Positions 1 through 6,566 of a stretch of 6,792 bases of DNA are shown piece after piece. The position numbers and the translations under genes were made by a program. Below the pieces are notes generated by a model, which saw nothing but the letters and a program-made list of their open reading frames with translations, did not search any database and was not told the DNA's origin. The stretch spans positions 1-6,792 of the forward strand of contig DAIORV010000118.1 in the NCBI GenBank assembly GCA_036752825.1, in the 5' to 3' direction. The DNA is from UBA5177 sp002413265 (GTDB lineage Bacteria > Chloroflexota > UBA5177). The first letter of the stretch is position 1; each line of letters starts with the position of its first letter.

Positions 1-84
1 AGAAGCGGATATCTCGTCATGACGCGCCCCTTACCAGCCTTTCGGGGACATACGTCGGGCGCCCCTCGCAGGAGACCAATGTGA
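1..84 (+). other. Upstream edge: open tails of an unidentified preceding gene
   Basis: Two + strand frames could be the end of a gene cut by the window edge. One ends at TGA 20-22 (last residues EADISS). The other is open from base 1 to TGA 82-84, overlapping the GTG start of the acyl-CoA dehydrogenase as GTGA. Inside the second frame an ATG at 19 overlaps the first stop (ATGA). The dehydrogenase frame is also open to base 1. With so few codons none of these can be assigned, and an open frame of 27 codons is easily due to chance at this G+C content. Confidence 0.2.
70..74 (+). promoter_or_regulatory. Shine-Dalgarno site deciding the GTG start of the acyl-CoA dehydrogenase
   Basis: AGGAG lies six bases before GTG 81. 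The reading frame stays open upstream to the window edge, so this site, together with the family-typical beginning MIDLELTPDQ, selects the start. The ATG at 79 is one base out of step and is followed at once by TGA. Confidence 0.7.
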
Positions 85-1295
85 TCGATCTCGAGCTGAC
101 GCCAGATCAGCAGCTGCTGGTCAATACCGTTCGCGAGTACATGGCAAAAGAGTTCGCGCCGTCCATTCAAGAGAACGACATCAAACATTATTACGACCCG
201 GCGACCTTCAGCAAGCTCGCCGCGATTGGCCTGACGGGTGTCTGCTTTCCTGAGCGATATGGCGGAGCGGGCATGGATTACGTATCGCTCGGACTGGTCT
301 CCGAAGAGCTCGAGTACGTGGATCATGCATACCGGACCATCATGTCCGTCCACGTCGGGCTTTGCGGGTGCGGAATATACGTGTGGGGGAGCGAAGAGCA
401 GAAGCAGAGGCTCCTCAAGCCACTCGCCTCGGGGGAGAGGTTCGGAGCCTTCGGGCTGACCGAGCCAAATGCCGGTTCCGACGTGGCAGCACTCAAGGCG
501 ACGGCTCGGCGTGACGGCGGCTCGTACATCCTCAATGGCGAGAAGACCTGGGTATCGTACGCCGACTATGCCGACACCTTCCTGATCTTCGCCAAGACCG
601 ATCCGGAGGCGGGACACCGAGGCATTTCCGCATTCGTGGTCAATCGAGACGAGTCGGATGGGCTCGAAACCGCGCCGATAAAACACAAGGCGGGCATCCA
701 CGCGGGCGACACGGGGAGCATTTTCATGCACGACGTGAGAGTGCCCGAGGCCAATAGATTGGGTGAAGAGGGAGAAGGATTCGTCATCGCCATGACGTCT
801 CTCGAGAACGGCCGGTACACGGTGGGAGCAGGGGCGTGCGGGACCATTCGGGCCTGCCTGGACTACAGCGTCAAGTACGCGAACGATCGACAAGCCTTCG
901 GACAGGCCATCGGTAGGTTTCAGCTGGTGCAGCAGATGATCGCCAAGATGTATCAGCGATATGAGGCAGGAAGGCTTCTCTACCTCAAGGCGGGCTGGCT
1001 CAAGAATCGGGGCGAACCTTCGAATCGAGCGGTGTCGCTGGCCAAGTGGTATGCCTGTGACGCTGCCTTCGAGTCGGCTTCAGACGCGGTAGAGGTTCAT
1101 GGCGCGTATGGGTACTCGGACGAGTATCCGGTGTTTCGGTATCTCCGCAATTCGAAGGCGCCGGTCATCTATGAAGGCACGCGCGAGATCCATACGATGA
1201 TGCAAGGGGAGTACGCGCTCGGCTACCGGGAGGATCGGCGTCCTCGCCGCACTCTACCGGCATATCAGCCCGAGCGCGAGACAGCACTGGCGTAA
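81..1295 (+). CDS. Acyl-CoA dehydrogenase (FAD-dependent, short-chain/glutaryl-CoA dehydrogenase-like)
   Basis: This is a soluble flavoenzyme that would oxidise an acyl-CoA to the 2,3-enoyl-CoA and pass electrons to electron-transfer flavoprotein. It has the full family length (404 aa) and all three domains: a helical N-domain (about 1-120), a beta-barrel middle domain with the flavin/substrate signature FGLTEPNAGSD (124-134) and NGEKTW (152-157), and a C-terminal helical domain with RQAFGQAIGRFQ (270-281) and HGAYGYSDEYP (340-350). The catalytic base is expected at Glu365 in YEGTREIH. YRTIMSV (84-90) resembles the YRSAMSV segment of glutaryl-CoA dehydrogenase, which carries the arginine that binds the distal carboxylate, so a dicarboxylyl-CoA substrate is possible. 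The rest of the sequence looks like a general short-chain enzyme, and the substrate is not settled. The last 20 residues are a polar tail. A dehydrogenase of the isocitrate family follows after 23 bases, most likely in the same operon. Confidence 0.95.
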   Translation: MIDLELTPDQQLLVNTVREYMAKEFAPSIQENDIKHYYDPATFSKLAAIGLTGVCFPERYGGAGMDYVSLGLVSEELEYVDHAYRTIMSVHVGLCGCGIYVWGSEEQKQRLLKPLASGERFGAFGLTEPNAGSDVAALKATARRDGGSYILNGEKTWVSYADYADTFLIFAKTDPEAGHRGISAFVVNRDESDGLETAPIKHKAGIHAGDTGSIFMHDVRVPEANRLGEEGEGFVIAMTSLENGRYTVGAGACGTIRACLDYSVKYANDRQAFGQAIGRFQLVQQMIAKMYQRYEAGRLLYLKAGWLKNRGEPSNRAVSLAKWYACDAAFESASDAVEVHGAYGYSDEYPVFRYLRNSKAPVIYEGTREIHTMMQGEYALGYREDRRPRRTLPAYQPERETALA

Positions 1296-1318
1296 GCACA
1301 GGAGGGGAGGAAGCGGCT

Positions 1319-2392
<1,074 letters not shown>

Positions 2393-2462
2393 TACTGGCG
2401 CCTCCCCGAAGGCCGTCTCGAACATTCTGGACCTAGAAGTTCCTCGCCGATAACTACGCACT
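2393..2462 (+). other. Short gap after the isocitrate dehydrogenase with one weak hairpin
   Basis: Bases 2420-2428 and 2435-2442 can pair over eight base pairs with one bulged A and a six-base loop. No run of T follows, so this is not a convincing Rho-independent terminator. I see no promoter or ribosome site here for the ORF that follows. Confidence 0.2.
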
Positions 2463-2714
2463 ATGGTTGCCACATTGAGTCGTTTGCCCGGCAGAGATCT
2501 GGCCGACATTCGTGATCGCGCGCAGCTAGTTGCGACCCGGCAAGACCAGGTCTATCGATTACTTCGGCGCGGGTTCGGTGACGCTCCACATCGGCTGACT
2601 CATATGCCGTTTGGCCATGCCAGCATCACTTTTGCAGCATCGCTCGGTGGCCGCGATGTCATCGCACGTACCAACGCCGACCTGACAGCCTACGACTCGA
2701 CCTTACTAGCCTAG
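2463..2714 (+). pseudogene. Possible truncated N-lobe of an aminoglycoside phosphotransferase-like protein
   Basis: This 83-codon ORF has no Shine-Dalgarno site. Its residues 46-70 (from THMPFGHASITF to DVIARTN) read like the glycine-loop and first strands of an APH/choline-kinase-type N-lobe, in which a nucleotide is held and a lysine or arginine follows on strand three. Full proteins of that family are about 250-350 aa with a C-lobe carrying HGD and D-x-D-type catalytic motifs. Neither motif is present here, because the frame stops nine bases inside the tail of the opposing gene. I therefore read it as a remnant with no kinase activity. The similarity is by eye only; it may equally be a non-coding open frame. 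Codon choice is less GC-biased than in the two metabolic genes upstream. Confidence 0.35.
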
Positions 2715-3011
2715 CCGCCTGCCCGTCAGCCGCTCCTCGAGGTGCTCCAGAGCTCTGATCAGATCCTGCCGTTCATCTCGAAGCTGTTGCAGCTCGTTTT
2801 CGAGCTCGCTCCGATTGCCCACGATCTCCAGCCAGCGCTTGATAGCAGGAAACTCGACGACCGAAGAATCGTCTTTCAGTAGCTGTTCTGCAATCCCCGA
2901 GAACTCGAGCGTTTCGTTCATCTCGGAGATGTCCTGCTCGATCTCATGCAATGATTCGGTCAGGTCGAGGCGCATGAGAATCAGCGCATCGCGCGCCGTG
3001 TAGCCTTCCAC
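2706..3011 (-). CDS. Conserved-looking hypothetical protein, charged, coiled-coil rich
   Basis: I do not recognise this gene. The frame is open back to 3140, but the part beyond about 3066 overlaps the upstream gene and is Arg/Pro-rich, so it is probably not translated. I chose GTG 3011, which has AGGGG five bases upstream and gives 101 aa; ATG 2975 (89 aa) is the alternative but has no ribosome site. The protein is soluble, acidic in the first half and has two heptad-like stretches: residues about 18-45 (LTESLHEIEQDISEMNETL region) and about 70-97 (ELENELQQLRDERQDLIRAL region). They are joined by a segment with FPAIKRWLEIVG. There is no signal peptide and no membrane segment. It follows the 167-aa gene by 52 bases on the same strand, so they are probably transcribed together. 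Its end overlaps the tail of the phosphotransferase-like remnant by nine bases. Confidence 0.55.
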   Translation of the reverse strand: MEGYTARDALILMRLDLTESLHEIEQDISEMNETLEFSGIAEQLLKDDSSVVEFPAIKRWLEIVGNRSELENELQQLRDERQDLIRALEHLEERLTGRRLG

Positions 3012-3063
3012 GTATACCCCTAGAGCCGCGGTGGCGTGGATGGTAGGGTTGGAAGCGGCTGCC

Positions 3064-3567
3064 TCAGGCTTTCTCTGCCGTGGCCTTCTGCCGACGCTCG
3101 AAGGCAGCGTTGAGAATCGCCTCGATCTCATCCAGGCCAAGTCGGACCAGCCGCTTGTTCCAGGTTGTCGCCTCTTCGTCGGTCGGGAACGTGTAGGTCA
3201 GAACGAGACCGTCTTCAAGTTCATCGAGGACGATGTTGCTGGCCTTCGCCTGATCGAGCTCGTACCCGAGAGCGCGGAAAAAATCGGCGTGCCCATTGGG
3301 GAAGTTCGCCCAGATGCCCTGATGGTGTGCTTGCTTGGTCGGTTTGCGACTAGCGAAAAGCCGTTCCAGCTGCTCTTCCAGGGTTTCACGCTTGAAATGC
3401 TCAACCTGCGGCTCCATTTTGTGAAGGGCTCGCTGGATGCGCACGATAAATCCATCAGAAACCTCGGCGAGACTGATGCGGCAGCTTGGCTCCTCGTCGA
3501 GATACGAGCCGACAGCTCGCAACAGCCACTGGTAGGTTTCGTATCGATTCGCAGGAAGCGTGGACAT
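3064..3567 (-). CDS. Hypothetical protein with a duplicated ~60-residue 'LD...DG' domain
   Basis: The function is not recognised. The 167-aa product is soluble and acidic and contains two copies of one domain. Residues 12-42 and 93-123 align without gaps at an offset of 81 residues, with 10 of 31 identical (R, A, G, L, D, I, L, E, D, G). Nearly all other core positions exchange only between hydrophobic residues. Each copy continues into a helical segment ending in a run like LEEQLERLFASR (63-74) or LDEIEAILNAAFERR (145-159). Predicted topology per copy is helix, two strands around a DG turn, then helix. The linker 75-92 is basic and His-rich (KPTKQAHHQ). The ATG at 3567 has a weak GGGG seven bases upstream. 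The gene leads a probable two-gene unit with the coiled-coil gene. An overlapping + strand frame is a codon-aligned mirror and does not explain the duplication as well. Confidence 0.7.
   Translation of the reverse strand: MSTLPANRYETYQWLLRAVGSYLDEEPSCRISLAEVSDGFIVRIQRALHKMEPQVEHFKRETLEEQLERLFASRKPTKQAHHQGIWANFPNGHADFFRALGYELDQAKASNIVLDELEDGLVLTYTFPTDEEATTWNKRLVRLGLDEIEAILNAAFERRQKATAEKA
3199..3291 (-). repeat. Second copy of the internal protein repeat (core)
   Basis: This stretch encodes residues 93-123 of the 167-aa protein. It matches the copy at 3442-3534 position by position at the protein level, with conserved FRALG, LD, I.L.E and DG. The similarity is not evident at the DNA level, so the duplication is old. 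Confidence 0.55.
3442..3534 (-). repeat. First copy of the internal protein repeat (core)
   Basis: This stretch encodes residues 12-42 of the 167-aa protein (LLRAVG, LD, I.L.E, DGFIV). It is the partner of the copy at 3199-3291. Confidence 0.55.
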
Positions 3568-3614
3568 CGGTTTACCCCATCCATTCTGCGGCGGTATACG
3601 TCAGATGTGCCGCC

Positions 3615-3620
3615 ATTGTA
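3615..3620 (-). promoter_or_regulatory. Possible -10 element for the duplicated-domain gene
   Basis: The minus strand reads TACAAT, one base from the sigma-70 consensus TATAAT. It would place the transcript start about 40 bases before ATG 3567. No TTGACA-like element is found 16-18 bases upstream (the 17-base position reads ACGCGC), so the call rests on the -10 alone. Confidence 0.25.
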
Positions 3621-3739
3621 CCCGAATGTTCGATAGAGCGCGTTCGAGGCGTTTAAGCTAGCATCCTACGACACCGAGGCTGAAACGTCAAGCACTGGGG
3701 CGTCCAAATCACTCATCGGTTTTCGACCGCCAGCTTCGC

Positions 3740-3776
3740 AAAAGGAAGCCGTCAGCCCGAGGCGGAACCGGCTTCC
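3740..3776 (-). terminator. Rho-independent terminator candidate overlapping the MFS stop codon
   Basis: GGAAGCCG (3744-3751) and CGGCTTCC (3769-3776) form a perfect eight-base-pair stem. Read on the minus strand it is followed by TTTT (3743-3740). The loop is 17 bases, contains the TGA stop (3754-3752) of the transporter gene, and can form a small inner GCC/GGC pair. The T run is short, so termination may be partial. The site would separate the transporter from the two hypothetical genes downstream. Confidence 0.5.
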
Positions 3777-5074
3777 AGGCGTTCCCGCTGACGCCTTCGC
3801 AGCGCGAAGATCACCACGGTGATAGCGAGGGTGATGGCGGCGCCCCAGATCAGCGGGGCGGGCGCGCCCCAGCGCTGGGCGATCACGCCGGAAAGGAAGG
3901 AGCCAAAAGGAGTCATGCCCAAAAACATCAGGGAGTAGACGCTCATGACTCGCCCTTGAAGGTGGTTTGGAGTGAGAGAAAGTACCCGCGTGTTGGCAGT
4001 TGTGGTGAAAATAGTTTGCGAAATCCCGACGATGACCAGGAGCGCGCACGACAGCAAATAGTTCCTCGAGAGCGCGAAGACGATCTCGGCGACGCAGAGA
4101 GACACCGCCCCGACGTAGATAAACACGCGAGCCTGGTCTCTGCGGTTGAAAAAGGCGATGGCAATCGAGCCCGCCAGGGATCCCAACCCAGAGGCGGCCA
4201 TGAGAAAACCAAAACCACTCGACCCGGAATGCAAGACATATCGTGCAAAGAGGGGGAGAATGGTCGTGAAGTTGAGAGCAAAGAGGCTCGACGTCCCCAC
4301 CAGAGCGAGAATTGTGTACACAACCGGCGTCTCGCGAATGTACGTCAGCCCCTCCTTGACGTTGGCCCAGATGTTTTCTTGGCTCCGCGCAATGCGCCGT
4401 GCGGGATGTATCAGCAGCAGGGTCGCTATCACGGCTACGTAGCTGGCGGCGTTCAGGTAGAAGTTGAGCGAAAGGCCAACGGTAGCGACGAGAATGCCGC
4501 CTACCGCGGGCCCGATTACTCTTGCTCCATTGAAAATCGCGGAGTTCAGAGCTACGGCATTGAGCAGGGCGCCTTCGTTCACAATCTCAGGCACGAATGC
4601 TTGGCGCGCCGGCACGTAAAAGGCGTTCACTGTACCGAGGGCGCCGGCGAAGACGAGGACCTGCCAGTACTGCACCTGACCGGTGACCACCAGGGTTCCG
4701 AGACCGGCAGCGAGCAAAGCGGATACAACCTGGGTGGCCAACAGCAGATCACGCTTTGGGAGCCGGTCGGCAATGGCACCTCCGACCAAAGCCAGCAGCA
4801 GAAGAGGAGTGAATTGAATTGTCGTGACCAGGCCCAGCTTGAATGCTGAGCCGGTCAACTTGAGGACCAGCCACTGTTGGGCGACACTTTGAACCCAGGT
4901 GCCTGTGAGCGACACCATCTGGCCGAACCAAAAGAGGCGAAACTCGCGCGACTGCAGCGCGGGGAGAGCGCCGGTGACTCTGCCCGCAGGGTTCAGAAAG
5001 AGACTGAACCACGACCCCGAGCTGAGCGGTTCTTCCTCTGGTGGCTCCGGCGGAATCGGAGTGAGATGAGCCAC
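3752..5074 (-). CDS. Major facilitator superfamily exporter, EntS/MFS_3 type
   Basis: This is a proton-coupled inner-membrane exporter; the EntS branch includes siderophore and drug exporters, but the substrate here is unknown. The 440 aa show the usual 12 hydrophobic segments: about 46-70, 79-101, 109-131, 137-157, 182-200, 203-222, 251-273, 283-309, 316-336, 339-361, 376-398 and 406-426. Motif A is GGAIADRLPKR (98-108), between segments 2 and 3. NGARVIGPAVGG (182-193) and LQGRVMSVYSLMFLGMTPFG (372-391) are typical of this branch. The first 40 residues are a Pro/Glu-rich cytoplasmic tail. The start is GTG 5074 with AAGGCGG about seven bases upstream; an in-frame TGA two codons earlier rules out any longer form. 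The C-terminus is basic, then small and polar. The gene diverges from a second MFS gene and ends in a hairpin. No siderophore or regulator gene lies next to it to suggest a substrate. Confidence 0.93.
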   Translation of the reverse strand: MAHLTPIPPEPPEEEPLSSGSWFSLFLNPAGRVTGALPALQSREFRLFWFGQMVSLTGTWVQSVAQQWLVLKLTGSAFKLGLVTTIQFTPLLLLALVGGAIADRLPKRDLLLATQVVSALLAAGLGTLVVTGQVQYWQVLVFAGALGTVNAFYVPARQAFVPEIVNEGALLNAVALNSAIFNGARVIGPAVGGILVATVGLSLNFYLNAASYVAVIATLLLIHPARRIARSQENIWANVKEGLTYIRETPVVYTILALVGTSSLFALNFTTILPLFARYVLHSGSSGFGFLMAASGLGSLAGSIAIAFFNRRDQARVFIYVGAVSLCVAEIVFALSRNYLLSCALLVIVGISQTIFTTTANTRVLSLTPNHLQGRVMSVYSLMFLGMTPFGSFLSGVIAQRWGAPAPLIWGAAITLAITVVIFALRRRQRERLEAGSASG

Positions 5075-5159
5075 GCTTCACCGCCTTGGAAGGTGATTCC
5101 ATCGTAGCGGTCGCGAAGCCTCGCAGCGTCTGCCTGCATCCGTGGCGCATAATGCTGTC
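5075..5159. promoter_or_regulatory. Divergent intergenic region between two MFS genes
   Basis: The 85 bases must hold the promoters of both transporters. I find no good -35/-10 pair on the minus strand. On the + strand CATAAT lies at 5148-5153, seven bases before ATG 5160, and sits inside the small hyphenated palindrome GCATAATGC (5147-5155). No regulator gene is adjacent. Confidence 0.35.
5148..5153 (+). promoter_or_regulatory. Possible -10 element (CATAAT) for a leaderless transcript
   Basis: CATAAT matches five of six sigma-70 -10 bases. A start seven bases downstream would fall on the A of ATG 5160, giving a leaderless message. No -35 match is found at the right distance (AGCGTC at 17-base spacing), so this is a weak call. 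Confidence 0.2.
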
Positions 5160-5252
5160 ATGAACAGGCTCCGCTCCCCCGACTGACGCTCCTTCCGACA
5201 TCGCGCGTCGTATCTGGTCGCCGTCCTCCTCGGCATCGAGCTTCTCGACGAG

Positions 5253-6383
5253 TTGGTATTCGGCGTACGTGAAGCTGCCTGGCCGCTGATCAGGCAGGAC
5301 CTGCATCTCGCTTACTTTGCAATCGGCGTGCTGCTGGCTCTCCCGAATATCGCGGCAGTCGTCATCGAGCCGTTGCTCGGGTTGCTCGCCGATGCCGGTT
5401 ATCGGCGGCTCCTCATCGTTGGCGGCGGCGTCGTATTCAGTCTCGCTCTCGCCATGATCGGGTTCGCGTGGAGCTTCGCCGTCCTACTTCTGGCCTTTGT
5501 TGCGCTTTACCCTGCTTGTGGAGCCTTCGTCAGTCTCTCCCAGGCCACGCTGATGGACGTGGATACGTCGCGCCGCGAGGCCAACATGGCGCGCTGGGTC
5601 CTGGCGGGATCTTTCGGTGTGGTGTTGGGTCCCTTGCTGCTCACCTTGGCCTTGGTCGGTGGGTACGGCTGGCGACCAATCTTCGTCTGTCTGGCCGTAC
5701 TCTCATTGGCGCTGGTAGGGGCCGCGGGCGCGCTGCCCGAGGGCGGGAAAGACTCCCAATCCCTTGCCGGCGGTTTCGGGGCGGCGCTCGCAGCATTGCG
5801 CTCCGGGAAAGTGCAGCAGCTGCTTGTCATGTTGGAAGCAGGCGACCTGATGGGCGACCTGTTGACGGGCTACCTGGCCCTCTATTTTGTAGATGTCGCT
5901 GGGACAAGCCCGATCGAAGCCGGGCTCGCCGTGTTCTCGCTTACGATTGCCGGTCTTGCCGGGGACGCCTTGCTGCTTCCGCTCCTCAGGCATGTCTCGG
6001 GGATGAGCTATCTACGGGCCAGTTCACTGGCCGCTGTGATTGCGTATCCTGTTTTCCTTCTCGCGCAGGGTCTTGGAGCCAAGCTGATTCCGTTGGCGTT
6101 GCTGGGCGTCCTTCGCGCCGGATGGTACGCAGTTCCACAGGCGAGACTTTATCAGCTAATACCCGAGGCCAGCGGTTCGATCCTGGTTCTCAGTAATGCG
6201 GGAGCGCTGGTGTCCGCAGTAATCCCCTTGGGGTTCGGATTTGCGGCAGAGCGCGTAGGCTTCGGCCCGGCCATGTGGTTCCTGATGCTGGGCCCGTTGA
6301 TCATGCTGTTCGTCAGTCGCATGGCGACTGACGAAGCTGCTCCAGCGGGTCCGCCGCAGCCCGCTGGCAGTTCGCGTTCGTAA
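5253..6383 (+). CDS. Major facilitator superfamily transporter, N-terminus uncertain or broken
   Basis: This is an inner-membrane secondary transporter of unknown substrate, unlike the neighbouring MFS_3 protein in sequence. TTG 5253 gives 376 aa and is the only standard start in the open frame, but it removes half of the first membrane segment. The frame continues upstream to 5187 with a hydrophobic run (YLVAVLLGIELLDE) that joins smoothly to LVFGVREAAWPLI, so the true protein almost certainly begins earlier. CTG 5214 is possible. ATG 5160 (MNRLRSPD) is in frame but is cut by TGA 5184-5186. From the TTG, membrane segments lie near 22-47, 52-72, 75-95, 113-135, 140-161, 188-213, 220-245, 252-272, 276-296, 308-332 and 337-356. 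Motif A-like GLLADAGYRR is at 43-52. RREANMARWVLAGSFG (107-122) is a charged loop leading into segment 5. The C-terminal tail is Pro/Ala-rich. No start candidate has a good ribosome site. Confidence 0.8.
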   Translation: MVFGVREAAWPLIRQDLHLAYFAIGVLLALPNIAAVVIEPLLGLLADAGYRRLLIVGGGVVFSLALAMIGFAWSFAVLLLAFVALYPACGAFVSLSQATLMDVDTSRREANMARWVLAGSFGVVLGPLLLTLALVGGYGWRPIFVCLAVLSLALVGAAGALPEGGKDSQSLAGGFGAALAALRSGKVQQLLVMLEAGDLMGDLLTGYLALYFVDVAGTSPIEAGLAVFSLTIAGLAGDALLLPLLRHVSGMSYLRASSLAAVIAYPVFLLAQGLGAKLIPLALLGVLRAGWYAVPQARLYQLIPEASGSILVLSNAGALVSAVIPLGFGFAAERVGFGPAMWFLMLGPLIMLFVSRMATDEAAPAGPPQPAGSSRS

Positions 6384-6566
6384 GGGACGACTCGCCTTCG
6401 CCCTGCTTCAACCCCAATCGAAATGCCGGCACCTGATGTTGTATTCGTCGCAGGGCGGACTTGCACCGGGAACGCGATTGGATCTGGTCGATGTCTAAAT
6501 TTCGGGACTCGATCGTTATTACCTTCGAAGTGCGATATTCGCAAACCTAATGCAGGGGCTCATGTC
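6384..6566. other. Intergenic region with a long-range inverted repeat
   Basis: CGCCCTGC (6399-6406) and GCAGGGCG (6450-6457) are perfect inverted copies separated by 43 bases. The pairing can be extended by one wobble and one A-T pair. The spacer holds the palindrome TGCCGGCA (6424-6431). No T run follows, so it is not an ordinary terminator. I found no convincing sigma-70 promoter for the sigma factor gene downstream. Confidence 0.35.

Noticed and set aside
3067..3140. The longer N-terminus (from ATG 3140) of the coiled-coil gene
   Set aside because: It overlaps the upstream gene, is Arg/Pro-rich like shadow coding, and lacks a ribosome site; GTG 3011 is better supported.
3031..3636. A 201-codon + strand open frame opposite the duplicated-domain gene
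   Set aside because: It is codon-aligned with the minus-strand gene and so is an expected mirror. It has no recognisable domain, and the minus strand shows a clear internal duplication.
3666..3716. A 16-codon minus-strand ORF (MSDLDAPVLDVSASVS) between the MFS gene and the duplicated-domain gene
   Set aside because: It has no ribosome site at a useful distance and no recognisable similarity; it is too short to support.
3855..3880. Strong GC palindromes (GGGGCG/CGCCCC and CCCAGCGCTGGG)
   Set aside because: They lie inside the conserved C-terminal coding part of the MFS_3 exporter and are explained by GC-rich codons.
3956..4849. A 297-codon + strand open frame inside the MFS_3 gene
   Set aside because: The translation is polar with no domain pattern. 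The minus strand encodes an unmistakable 12-segment transporter with family motifs.
5184..5186. TGA as selenocysteine or a recoded Trp/Gly codon
   Set aside because: The site would be codon 9 of a transporter, where selenocysteine has no role, and I see no obvious SECIS hairpin right after it. TGA serves as a normal stop in four other genes here.
5468..6196. A 242-codon + strand open frame within the second MFS gene
   Set aside because: It is Arg/Gly/Ala-rich out-of-frame coding typical of GC-rich DNA; the hydrophobic transporter frame is the real one.
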